Below, in pieces: positions 1 to 6,494 of a stretch of 62,859 nt of DNA. The translations under genes were made by a program, and so were the position numbers. The stretch is taken from contig JAGGXX010000041.1 in NCBI GenBank assembly GCA_021162845.1, forward strand, positions 1 to 62,859. Reading direction: 5' to 3'. The notes beneath the pieces are model-generated. The model did not search any database, was not told where the DNA came from, and saw only the letters and a program-made list of their open reading frames with translations. Source of the stretch: Thermoprotei archaeon. Lineage in GTDB: Archaea; Thermoproteota; Thermoprotei; QMSL01; B3-G16. Every line of letters starts with the position of its first letter. Positions within the stretch are counted from its first letter, which is position 1.

Positions 1-262
1 CGCCGCGGCCTCTAGTCTACCGGTTGTCCGGCAGGGCAACGCCGGGCAGCCACGCCGTATGGGGATAAGGGCTGAAGGCATCTAAGCCCGAAGCCCTCCC
101 CGAGACGAGGCGGCCGTTCCCCGACATATGCCGAGCGGGCGACCGTTCGGTTGTCGGGGACGCGGGCTCCCGTAGAAGACGGGGTTGATGGGGCGGGGGT
201 GTAAGCCCCGAGAGGCGTATGCCTCGAGGGGTGAGCCTGCCGCTCCCAATCGCCCGAGGTGG
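1..262 (+). rRNA. 23S ribosomal RNA, 3' end (partial)
   Basis: The window opens inside the last part of domain VI of the large-subunit rRNA. The stretch around 60-95 (GGGGATAAGGGCTGAAGGCA, then TCTAAGCCCGAAGCC) is the well-conserved block near the 3' end of 23S rRNA. The conserved run ends with a segment around 245-262 resembling the usual archaeal 3' terminus (CAATCGCCCGAGG). The region is very GC-rich. The 5' part lies outside the window and the exact 3' end is approximate. Open frames on either strand here are shadows. Confidence 0.93.
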
Positions 263-336
263 TAGGCCTGCTGGTTCCTAACCTAGGCGATACTGCTGGG
301 GGCCCATGCATGGCACTTTAACTTAATCAATGGAAG

Positions 337-344
337 TTTTAAAT
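337..344 (+). promoter_or_regulatory. TATA-like box for RNase P RNA
   Basis: TTTTAAAT sits about 33-40 nt before the inferred 5' end of the RNase P RNA at 377, close to archaeal promoter spacing. An AT-rich stretch also lies near 358-366. Placement is by distance and composition only. Confidence 0.4.
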
Positions 345-376
345 GACCCCTCTCAAGATATTTATTCTCGGGTAAA

Positions 377-693
377 GAGGATAAGCCGGTGGGCGGGTTC
401 CGGGCATCGCCCGGCGACGGGGATGCCTGAGGAAGCTCCACCCTCCGTGGGGCACCGCGGCCCGGCGACGGGCAGGGCGAGAGCCCTGGCAACGGCTCAG
501 AAACGAAACCCCCCTCGGCGTATGTGGATGATTCAACGCTTAGTTGATGAGCTATGCTGAGGGTAAGGGTGAAACGGCCGCCCCGCGGGAGCAAGGCCAA
601 ATAGGGGCTGATGATCTGCCCCGAGAGGCCCGGGTAGGCCGCTAAGTCGAATCCCGCTTAGAACAGAAGGTGGGCTACGGCCGGCTTATCCTC
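377..693 (+). ncRNA. rnpB: RNase P RNA (archaeal)
   Basis: Catalytic RNA of ribonuclease P, which removes 5' leaders from tRNA precursors. The ends form a 13-bp P1 helix: GAGGATAAGCCGG at 377-389 pairs perfectly with CCGGCTTATCCTC at 681-693. Conserved-region signatures appear in order: GAAGCTCC near 431, CAGAAAC near 499, GGTGAAACGG near 567, GAGCAAGGCCAAATAGGGG near 589-607 (CR-IV) and GAACAGAAGG at 661 (CR-V). It sits just downstream of 23S rRNA and upstream of a tRNA. The 76-codon open frame inside it is not a gene. Confidence 0.93.
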
Positions 694-702
694 GCCCGAA
701 CT

Positions 703-778
703 GGGGCCGTAGGCTAGCCTGGTAGACTGCCGGGCTCGGGCCCCGGTGACCCCGGTTCAAATCCGGGCGGCCCCACCA
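703..778 (+). tRNA. tRNA-Pro (CGG)
   Basis: Acceptor stem GGGGCCG/CGGCCCC, anticodon stem CCGGG/CCCGG with loop CTCGGGC (anticodon CGG), T stem CCCGG/CCGGG with loop TTCAAAT, and encoded CCA at 776-778. There is no intron. The D stem pairs weakly (GGCT against GACT with one mismatch). It starts ten bases after the RNase P RNA P1 helix, so the two could be cotranscribed. Confidence 0.93.
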
Positions 779-1094
779 AAACATACCTGAGTGAAGTTCT
801 GCTGATTATGTCGTAAGGCTAGAAGTTAATCCTATCATAAACCTTTGTCCTCTACCGATCCTATCAGAATGCATAGTATCATGATATCTTTAGCTTAGTC
901 TTGGAGGACTTAAGGTGGCGGCATTATTACACTTTACATAGATCTAGACAAGTACCTCATCAGCTCACATTCTTAATCGTTCATTCCGTCTCGAGTGTTC
1001 TGTTACTTTTAATAGCAAGAGCTTTTGCTGAACGTGAAAAGTTATGGGCATTGTGAAAAAGCTACAATGTAATGCGCTTTCTCCTCTATTAGAA
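779..1094. other. Intergenic region, nothing recognised
   Basis: This AT-rich stretch lies between tRNA-Pro and the 3' end of the convergent gene ending at 1095. I found no plausible coding frame, tRNA fold or box C/D pattern on either strand. Confidence 0.6.
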
Positions 1095-1559
1095 CTAGGA
1101 TCTCGTCATTCCCATAACTACTTCCTGTCTTATCTCTTCTATAACTTTATTTGCCTCGTAGTACATCTCCCTGATAATCATCTCTTTGGCCCTTAAGAGC
1201 TTAGGCCTCAGGTGATCTTTCCCTAAGCGTCTTACAGCACTTTCTATAGAGCTCACGGTTCTCAACAATAAGATTTCCATATCTAGGGTCCAGAGAGTAC
1301 CCCACAGCCATACACCCCAGTTAGCTGGCACCTTCCTAGGTATGGGGGATAGGATTCCCGTATCAGCTAATCTGAGCACGGTTGATCCCATTACGGTATG
1401 TAAGATGAACTCCACATAATCCCCTACCCTCTCCATCCAGTGGGCATAGCCTAGATCCCTGAAGGATTTTTCAATCACTTCGTAATCCTCTAGGAGTGCT
1501 TCAGCGAGTTCATGACCTACTTTGAATATCGCCCCTGTGAGTACTTTTTTTATCTTCAT
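1095..1559 (-). CDS. Hypothetical protein (154 aa)
   Basis: I do not recognise the family. The protein is mostly helical, with a central hydrophobic Trp-rich patch near residues 80-95 (NWGVWLWGTLWTLDMEILLL) that could be buried core or a membrane-associated helix, followed by a charged C-terminal helix. It is the last of three overlapping minus-strand genes; its first 50 bases overlap the gene at 1510-1743 in another frame, unusually long even for this compact genome, so the true start may lie downstream. The two preceding genes look like small DNA-binding proteins, so it may belong to a regulatory set. Confidence 0.6.
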   Translation of the reverse strand: MKIKKVLTGAIFKVGHELAEALLEDYEVIEKSFRDLGYAHWMERVGDYVEFILHTVMGSTVLRLADTGILSPIPRKVPANWGVWLWGTLWTLDMEILLLRTVSSIESAVRRLGKDHLRPKLLRAKEMIIREMYYEANKVIEEIRQEVVMGMTRS

Positions 1560-1743
1560 TATCTATCAACGGGACTTTAAGCTTAGGCTTATCATTCGCC
1601 ATCTCAACTATGCCTAGTTTAAGCAATCCTTCGGGGACCCTCTTTAGGGATGTTTCACCATATATCCTGCATAAGGCCTTTATGTTCTCTCCATCCTCAT
1701 ATAGATGTTTAATGATTTGAGAGAGCCTGAGTTTCCTATTCAT
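1510..1743 (-). CDS. Small helix-turn-helix-like protein (77 aa)
   Basis: Residues about 5-50 (LSQIIKHLYEDGENIKAL, then a second helix and LLKLGIVEM) resemble a winged-helix core, with a basic, probably disordered tail. It overlaps the upstream gene (ends 1736) by eight bases and the downstream gene by 50. Regulatory function is inferred from the HTH-like pattern and neighbours; the family is not identified. Confidence 0.5.
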   Translation of the reverse strand: MNRKLRLSQIIKHLYEDGENIKALCRIYGETSLKRVPEGLLKLGIVEMANDKPKLKVPLIDNEDKKSTHRGDIQSRS

Positions 1744-2047
1744 AAAGGTAGCGTGTATTATAGAGTATTGTCATTGCGTACTTACCACATATCCGCTTTA
1801 CTAGGTTAGCATTAACCAAAGTTTTAAGCACGCTTTCCACAGCATCTCTTTTCACCCCGAGTTTAGCACACAGCCCTTCTAAGGTAAGGGGGGCATCTGC
1901 TAACGCGAACATTACCATACGATGTTCATCCTTAATTAGGAGTTCGTCTGGAGGGACCATAAATCTAGACTTAAGTCTTGAGCCTTTACCTACGCAGAGG
2001 AAGATTACGTTCAGACCATCAAAGGACATGTGCTTATCCCCCTTCAC
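1736..2047 (-). CDS. Winged-helix DNA-binding protein (103 aa)
   Basis: Residues about 45-90 form a helix-turn-helix pattern (LTLEGLCAKLGVKRDAVESV, then VNANLVKRICGKYAM as wing), typical of archaeal small winged-helix regulators. The N-terminal half looks like a small beta domain. The first ATG is at 2047; an internal ATG at 2029 is an alternative start. It leads three overlapping genes on the minus strand; the targets are unknown. Confidence 0.6.
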   Translation of the reverse strand: MKGDKHMSFDGLNVIFLCVGKGSRLKSRFMVPPDELLIKDEHRMVMFALADAPLTLEGLCAKLGVKRDAVESVLKTLVNANLVKRICGKYAMTILYNTRYLYE

Positions 2048-2215
2048 TTTGCCATAATCTCTTCGAGTATAGGAATGCCCTCTGTGATGTTGTTCTAGTG
2101 GTATAGTAGAAGTCGTGAGGACGGCTAGGAAGAGGTAGATTACCCTACCCAGAGGAGCCTGTGAAAGTATCAGGAATCATAGAAGACTGCGTCATAGGTC
2201 TAGTGAGGTTCGTGA

Positions 2216-3619
2216 CTATTGTAATTCCAATTCTGGAACCTCATAGCCCTCATGCTCAAGTATACTATGCGCTACGGCAATCCCGGAGGCCGAGGCCTGT
2301 ATGAGGCCTCTGGTTATCCCCGCTCCATCTCCAATAGCGTATAGACCTTTAACGCCGTTGACCATGAGGTTTTCATTGACGTCTACCCTAGCGGAATAGA
2401 ATTTCACCTCGACTCCGTATAAGAGCGTGTGGTCAGATGCTATACCGGGAGAGAGCTTGTTCAAGGCTCGGAGCATCTCAAGGATGTCTACTAATATTCT
2501 GTATGGTAACACGAAGCTTAGGTCTCCAGGGGTAGCGCCTTTAAGGGTAGGTATAGTAGTGGATCTACTTATCCTCTCATAGGTGCTACGCCGTCCTTTC
2601 TCTAGATCGCCGAGTCTCTGTATGATTATGCCATCACCTAAGATATTGGCTAAGCGGGCTATGTAACGCCCATAACCTATGGGATCGTGGAATGGCTCGG
2701 TGAAGCGCGTGCTAACGAGTATCGCCATATTAGTGTTCTCTGTCCTCTTATTGAAATAGCTCTGGCCGTTAACCGTGACCACGTCTTCGTAGAACTCTGT
2801 TATTACCTCGCCGTGAGGGTTCACGCAGAAGGTCCTTACGGGATCATCAAACATCTTCGAATAATAAACTAGCTTTACATCGTATAACGCGGATGTGAAT
2901 TCCTCGAAGATCACGGCGGGGAACTCGACGCGAATGCCTATATCCACTGGGTTGCTCCACGTCTTCACGCCCAGTTGTTGCATGGTCCTATTCAACCAAG
3001 CAGCTCCGGTCCTACCAGGAGCTAGCACCACGTATCTCCCTTCTAGCGTATTGCCGTTGTTCGTCTCCACGCCAACGATCTCTCCATTCCTGACGATTAC
3101 CTTAGTTACTTCTTGGCCGAAGAAGACGTCGACTCTTTTATGTAAGTATTGCCACATGTTTTTCAGGACCTCTCTAGCCTTTTCGGTGCCCATATGCCTG
3201 AGGCGCATTGGGATGAGCTTCATGCCTGCCAGTGTTGCTCTATGTGCCAGTTCCTCAATTTTATCTAAGTCTGTGCCATATACTTGAGTAGGAGCCCCGA
3301 ATTTGAGGTATATCTTATCAACGTAGTCTATGAGGGCGGATAGCCGCTTTTTCCCTAGTAATTGCGCGAGCCATCCCCCTACTTCTGGTGAAAGGGTTAG
3401 CTTCCCATCACTAAAAGCCCCTGCACCACCCCAGCCAGATAGGATCGCACAAGGCTTGCATCTGAAGCACTTAAACCCTCCCCAAGCGGGACAGTGCCGG
3501 TGCATGATGTCCATGCCGCGTTCAACTATGACTATCCTAAGATCCGAATGTGAAGTTAGCTCCAGTGCGGTGAATATGCCCGCGGGACCCGCACCTACTA
3601 TGATGACATCATAGCGCAA
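2216..3619 (-). CDS. FAD-dependent dehydrogenase, COG2509 type
   Basis: Flavoprotein oxidoreductase of the group usually annotated as uncharacterised FAD-dependent dehydrogenase. The N-terminus has the Rossmann motif GAGPAG (about residues 9-14 from the TTG start), then a family-typical segment with clustered cysteines (HCPAWGGFKCFRCKPC) and GGAGAFSDGKL at about 64-74. A C-terminal FAD motif reads GLYAIGDGAGITRGL. About 467 aa, normal length. I chose TTG at 3619 because it follows GGTGTGATA and puts the strand-loop motif at the true N-terminus; a TTG at 3673 would overlap the upstream gene. The substrate is unknown. Confidence 0.85.
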   Translation of the reverse strand: MRYDVIIVGAGPAGIFTALELTSHSDLRIVIVERGMDIMHRHCPAWGGFKCFRCKPCAILSGWGGAGAFSDGKLTLSPEVGGWLAQLLGKKRLSALIDYVDKIYLKFGAPTQVYGTDLDKIEELAHRATLAGMKLIPMRLRHMGTEKAREVLKNMWQYLHKRVDVFFGQEVTKVIVRNGEIVGVETNNGNTLEGRYVVLAPGRTGAAWLNRTMQQLGVKTWSNPVDIGIRVEFPAVIFEEFTSALYDVKLVYYSKMFDDPVRTFCVNPHGEVITEFYEDVVTVNGQSYFNKRTENTNMAILVSTRFTEPFHDPIGYGRYIARLANILGDGIIIQRLGDLEKGRRSTYERISRSTTIPTLKGATPGDLSFVLPYRILVDILEMLRALNKLSPGIASDHTLLYGVEVKFYSARVDVNENLMVNGVKGLYAIGDGAGITRGLIQASASGIAVAHSILEHEGYEVPELELQ

Positions 3620-3662
3620 TATCACACCAAAGAATAAAGGACGCGTGATGTGCGATTTAAGG

Positions 3663-4472
3663 TTATCCCTCAAACGTCTCTTTAAGCATGTCTAATTGAC
3701 CTAGATAAGTGCCATCCAATAGAAATACTTCGCTCTTTAAGGTAAGCGCAGCATCGGACTCAAGAAGAGGGCCTAGCAGCGGGCGCTCTGCATTCGCCTT
3801 ATTAATAGCATTGCCCGAAAGGAACCTGTTGAAAGCTGGCATGACTATAGCGTGACGTAATCTAACCTCTATAGCCTTTGATTTAGCTGGGTATACCTTT
3901 AATAGCTTCTCCACGTCCAGAGGTACCTTAACCCATACAGGCTCCAGGTAGCTGTATCCTAGGCTATCCCTTAGCCTTATGACGGGGTGTGTATGGCCCA
4001 TGATTAACATATCAGCGCTCATTAGCTCAGGGGCTGGCCACGTATGACCGTGTAGGAGGCCGATTTTAAGCCCCTGGCAACTTAACGTAATGCCCCTGGA
4101 ATCGTAGATTTGAAGGTTACCTATCCCAGCTAGGAAGTCCCTTAAGCCCCCATCATGGTTTCCAGGAAGTATAATTATCGGGACCAACGATGTCAGGGAT
4201 TTGAAGAACTTAGGGATCTCTAGGAGCTCGGCCTTGCTAACGCCAGGGACTTGATGTTTTATATCACCCAGGATTATCAGAGTATCCGGCTGCTCCCTCA
4301 GTATTATCTTCACGAGGTCGTTCAGTAATCGATCAGTCTGCGATGGTAATATAAGGCCGCGTTGTTTTAGGCTTTCCTCAAAGCCTATATGTATGTCGGC
4401 TATTACTAAACACGTACCTAGCTCCGTGGAACGCATTAGTAGGGCTGGTACGTTCTCTAGGGGCATTAGCAT
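3663..4472 (-). CDS. Metallophosphoesterase (ICC-like, COG1407 type)
   Basis: Calcineurin-fold phosphoesterase with the full set of metal-binding motifs: ADIH (about residues 25-28), GDIKH (79-83), GNHDGG (104-109), LLHGHTW and MGHTHP. It lacks extra domains; 269 aa from ATG 4472. The frame is open further upstream, but the ADIH motif starts only 25 residues after this ATG, as is usual. A second ATG lies at 4466. The gene is divergent from the SWIM protein. COG1407 members often accompany Lhr helicases; here one lies two kilobases away on the other strand. The substrate is not predicted. Confidence 0.82.
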   Translation of the reverse strand: MLMPLENVPALLMRSTELGTCLVIADIHIGFEESLKQRGLILPSQTDRLLNDLVKIILREQPDTLIILGDIKHQVPGVSKAELLEIPKFFKSLTSLVPIIILPGNHDGGLRDFLAGIGNLQIYDSRGITLSCQGLKIGLLHGHTWPAPELMSADMLIMGHTHPVIRLRDSLGYSYLEPVWVKVPLDVEKLLKVYPAKSKAIEVRLRHAIVMPAFNRFLSGNAINKANAERPLLGPLLESDAALTLKSEVFLLDGTYLGQLDMLKETFEG

Positions 4473-4512
4473 GAGGGAACACCCTTTTAAACTAAGGGTT
4501 AAAGAGGAGTTT

Positions 4513-4884
4513 ATGAGCGTAATAGCAAGGATAAGGCAAAGCGCTAATATAAATGGAGAGACCAACACTTGGCTTCGAACTAAGTATGGAGATAAATACT
4601 CCAGGGCTTTAGAGACCATGGCCCGGGGAGGTGTTAAGCTTTATAGATTCATGCCCAGCACGAGGACCATATGGATAGTTGAGGGGCACGAAAGAGATTA
4701 TTTAGTCATACCGTTCATTTATTGCGATTGTGAGGATTTCTACCTTAACGTCGTCATTAGAAGGAAGGACGATATATGTTATCATATGCTAGCGCAAGCT
4801 CTAGCTGATGCATTAGGATCCTATACGCTAGTTGAATTACCCGATGAACTTTACGAGAGGTTTTTGGAGGAATGGCTATTCTAA
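4513..4884 (+). CDS. SWIM zinc-finger protein (123 aa)
   Basis: The core motif CDC (residues 71-73), then 15 residues, then CYH (89-91) gives the CxC...CxH pattern of SWIM zinc fingers, which bind DNA or proteins. The protein is almost only this domain with an N-terminal helical part. ATG 4513 was chosen because GAGGAG ends four bases before it; an upstream ATG at 4471 overlaps the start codon of the divergent phosphoesterase. Its stop overlaps the stop of the convergent ABC ATPase gene by four bases. The partner protein is unknown. Confidence 0.75.
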   Translation: MSVIARIRQSANINGETNTWLRTKYGDKYSRALETMARGGVKLYRFMPSTRTIWIVEGHERDYLVIPFIYCDCEDFYLNVVIRRKDDICYHMLAQALADALGSYTLVELPDELYERFLEEWLF

Positions 4885-5603
4885 ATCTCCTCAGTCTCTA
4901 TCGCTATTTCTCTCCTCGTCTCGATCCTCTCGACCTTGCCATCCCGCAGGTACACGATCCTATCGCTTACATCTATCATCTTTAGATCGTGAGTGGCCGT
5001 AATCACCGTAACGCCTTTCTCCTGATTGAGCTCTCTCATAACGCCTATTATCTCTAGGCCGGTTTTCATGTCTAAGTTAGCGGTTGGCTCATCCGCTAGG
5101 ATTATGGCCGGGTCATTGGCAAGCGCTCTAGCTATGGCCACACGTTGCTGCTGACCACCAGAGAGCTCACCAGGCTTATGATACAACCTATCGCCAAGGC
5201 CAACACGTTGCAGAAGCTCGGTTGCCTTCTTTATCCTCTCCTCCCTAGGAACGCCCGCGAAGATCATGGGTAGCATGACGTTCTCTATGGCGGTGAGGAC
5301 GGGTATCAGGTTGAATGTCTGGAATATGTAGCCTATCTTACGACATCTCAGCCATGCTAGCTCATATGCATCTAACTTGGCTATATCCACCTCATCTATG
5401 TAAACGCGCCCTCTCGTAGGCCTATCAAGGCCGCCTATCATGTTAAATAGTGTGGTTTTGCCAGAACCCGAGGGGCCCATCACGGATAAATATTCGCCTC
5501 GTCGAACCCTTAGGTCTATCCCATCTAGAGCTTTAACTATCGCTGGCCCCATAGTATAGTACTTAGCTAGATCCTCCGTCTCGACGGTATATTCATACTT
5601 CAA
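4881..5603 (-). CDS. ABC transporter ATP-binding protein, LolD/MacB type
   Basis: ATPase subunit of 240 aa. Walker A GPSGSGKTT (43-51), Q-loop in IFQTFNL (93-99), signature LSGGQQQR (147-154), Walker B ILADE (168-172), and the H-loop ATHDL near 205 are all intact. The LSGGQQQRVAIARAL form and short length place it with the LolD/MacB/FtsE group that works with FtsX-type permeases. It follows such a permease gene (5666-6316) on the same strand with 62 bases between, so the two probably form one exporter or mechanotransmission complex. Confidence 0.9.
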   Translation of the reverse strand: MKYEYTVETEDLAKYYTMGPAIVKALDGIDLRVRRGEYLSVMGPSGSGKTTLFNMIGGLDRPTRGRVYIDEVDIAKLDAYELAWLRCRKIGYIFQTFNLIPVLTAIENVMLPMIFAGVPREERIKKATELLQRVGLGDRLYHKPGELSGGQQQRVAIARALANDPAIILADEPTANLDMKTGLEIIGVMRELNQEKGVTVITATHDLKMIDVSDRIVYLRDGKVERIETRREIAIETEEI

Positions 5604-5665
5604 GCATGCTCACCCAAGTTCTATTCTTCGTATCGAATTAATAAAAACTTAATTCTCCTCGTTCC

Positions 5666-6316
5666 CTACACCTCGTATCGTAGTGCTTCTGCGGGATTCA
5701 ATTTAGCAGCCCTGTAAGCTGGATAAAGGGTGCCTATCATTGAGAGGGAAATGGCGATCAGCAGGGATAGTAATAGCATGGAGACTATGGAAGGTAAGAA
5801 GCTCAAGCCCGGTAGAGCTATAACGCTTGGCGATGTGAGGGCTTCAGTGACCCCTGCAATACCTACGTTCGGCTGGAAGCTGTAGATCAGCCCGGTTATT
5901 ATCCCTATGAACCAACCCGCAATGCCGCCTACGAGGCCTATTAACATAGCCTCTATCAGGAAGAGCAGAAGGACATGCCTATCCAACGCACCGAGACACT
6001 TCCAGGTCCCTATCTCCCGGGTCCTTTCGGCGACGGCTATGAGCATGGAGTTCATGATACCTACTACGCACACTAATAGGCTTATGAAGAGGATCCATAG
6101 CTGGAACGGCTTTAACGAGGCTGCCTGACCACCCATAGCGCTTCCCACAGCGGTTAGTACTAATAGGGCATCCATGAAGCCCACAGCTAGGATCACTGAT
6201 GCGGCAGTGATCATCATTCGAATAAACCTACGCCTGATGTCCTCCATGGCTATCCTAAAGGCTTCTCCAAAGGGTAATGTTATCTTACCTATCTCCAAGC
6301 TTGGAGCAGCCGACAT
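5666..6316 (-). CDS. Short FtsX-type ABC permease
   Basis: 216 aa with four predicted membrane segments (about 33-55, 72-95, 117-141, 180-202). The FtsX-domain marks are present: AVAERTREIGTWKCLGA, where the first cytoplasmic loop meets the ATPase, and the closing AYRAAKLNPAEALRYEV. Family members usually have 350-420 aa with a large extracellular domain between the first two helices; here only about 16 residues remain there. The protein is either a minimal permease or needs a separate extracytoplasmic partner. It forms an operon with the ATPase downstream. Confidence 0.8.
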   Translation of the reverse strand: MSAAPSLEIGKITLPFGEAFRIAMEDIRRRFIRMMITAASVILAVGFMDALLVLTAVGSAMGGQAASLKPFQLWILFISLLVCVVGIMNSMLIAVAERTREIGTWKCLGALDRHVLLLFLIEAMLIGLVGGIAGWFIGIITGLIYSFQPNVGIAGVTEALTSPSVIALPGLSFLPSIVSMLLLSLLIAISLSMIGTLYPAYRAAKLNPAEALRYEV

Positions 6317-6392
6317 GATATCACCTGATTGTGATTAAAGTAATATAAGTTAAACCTTAAATAAGTTCCTCAGTTCTCCTCAAAGAGGGGTT

Positions 6393-6491
6393 ATGTCGTT
6401 AGGAAACACTGTATTAATAGCAAGGATATTGGTGACGGTAGCGTTCATACTGATCATAGTGTACTGCTGCCTAGGTAGGAGAAGACGATAG
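6393..6491 (+). CDS. Small single-pass membrane protein (32 aa)
   Basis: An ATG preceded by GAGGGG opens a 32-codon frame with one hydrophobic helix (residues 7-25, ending FILIIVYCC) and a basic tail GRRRR, the usual layout of an inner-leaflet-anchored micropeptide. It ends at TAG 6489-6491, four bases before the Lhr start codon, and its last codons contain the AGGAG that serves as ribosome-binding site for lhr, so translation may be coupled. An AT-rich promoter-like stretch (TTAAACCTTAAATAAG) lies upstream. Not recognised; real by RBS, position and amphipathic design. Confidence 0.5.
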   Translation: MSLGNTVLIARILVTVAFILIIVYCCLGRRRR

Positions 6492-6494
6492 CAT

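Noticed and set aside
12-600. Open frames of 65-105 codons over the first 600 bases
   Set aside because: They cover 23S rRNA and RNase P RNA, whose conserved sequence explains the region.
2687-3614. Plus-strand frames of 61-130 codons opposite the FAD dehydrogenase
   Set aside because: Shadows of a gene with clear Rossmann and family motifs.
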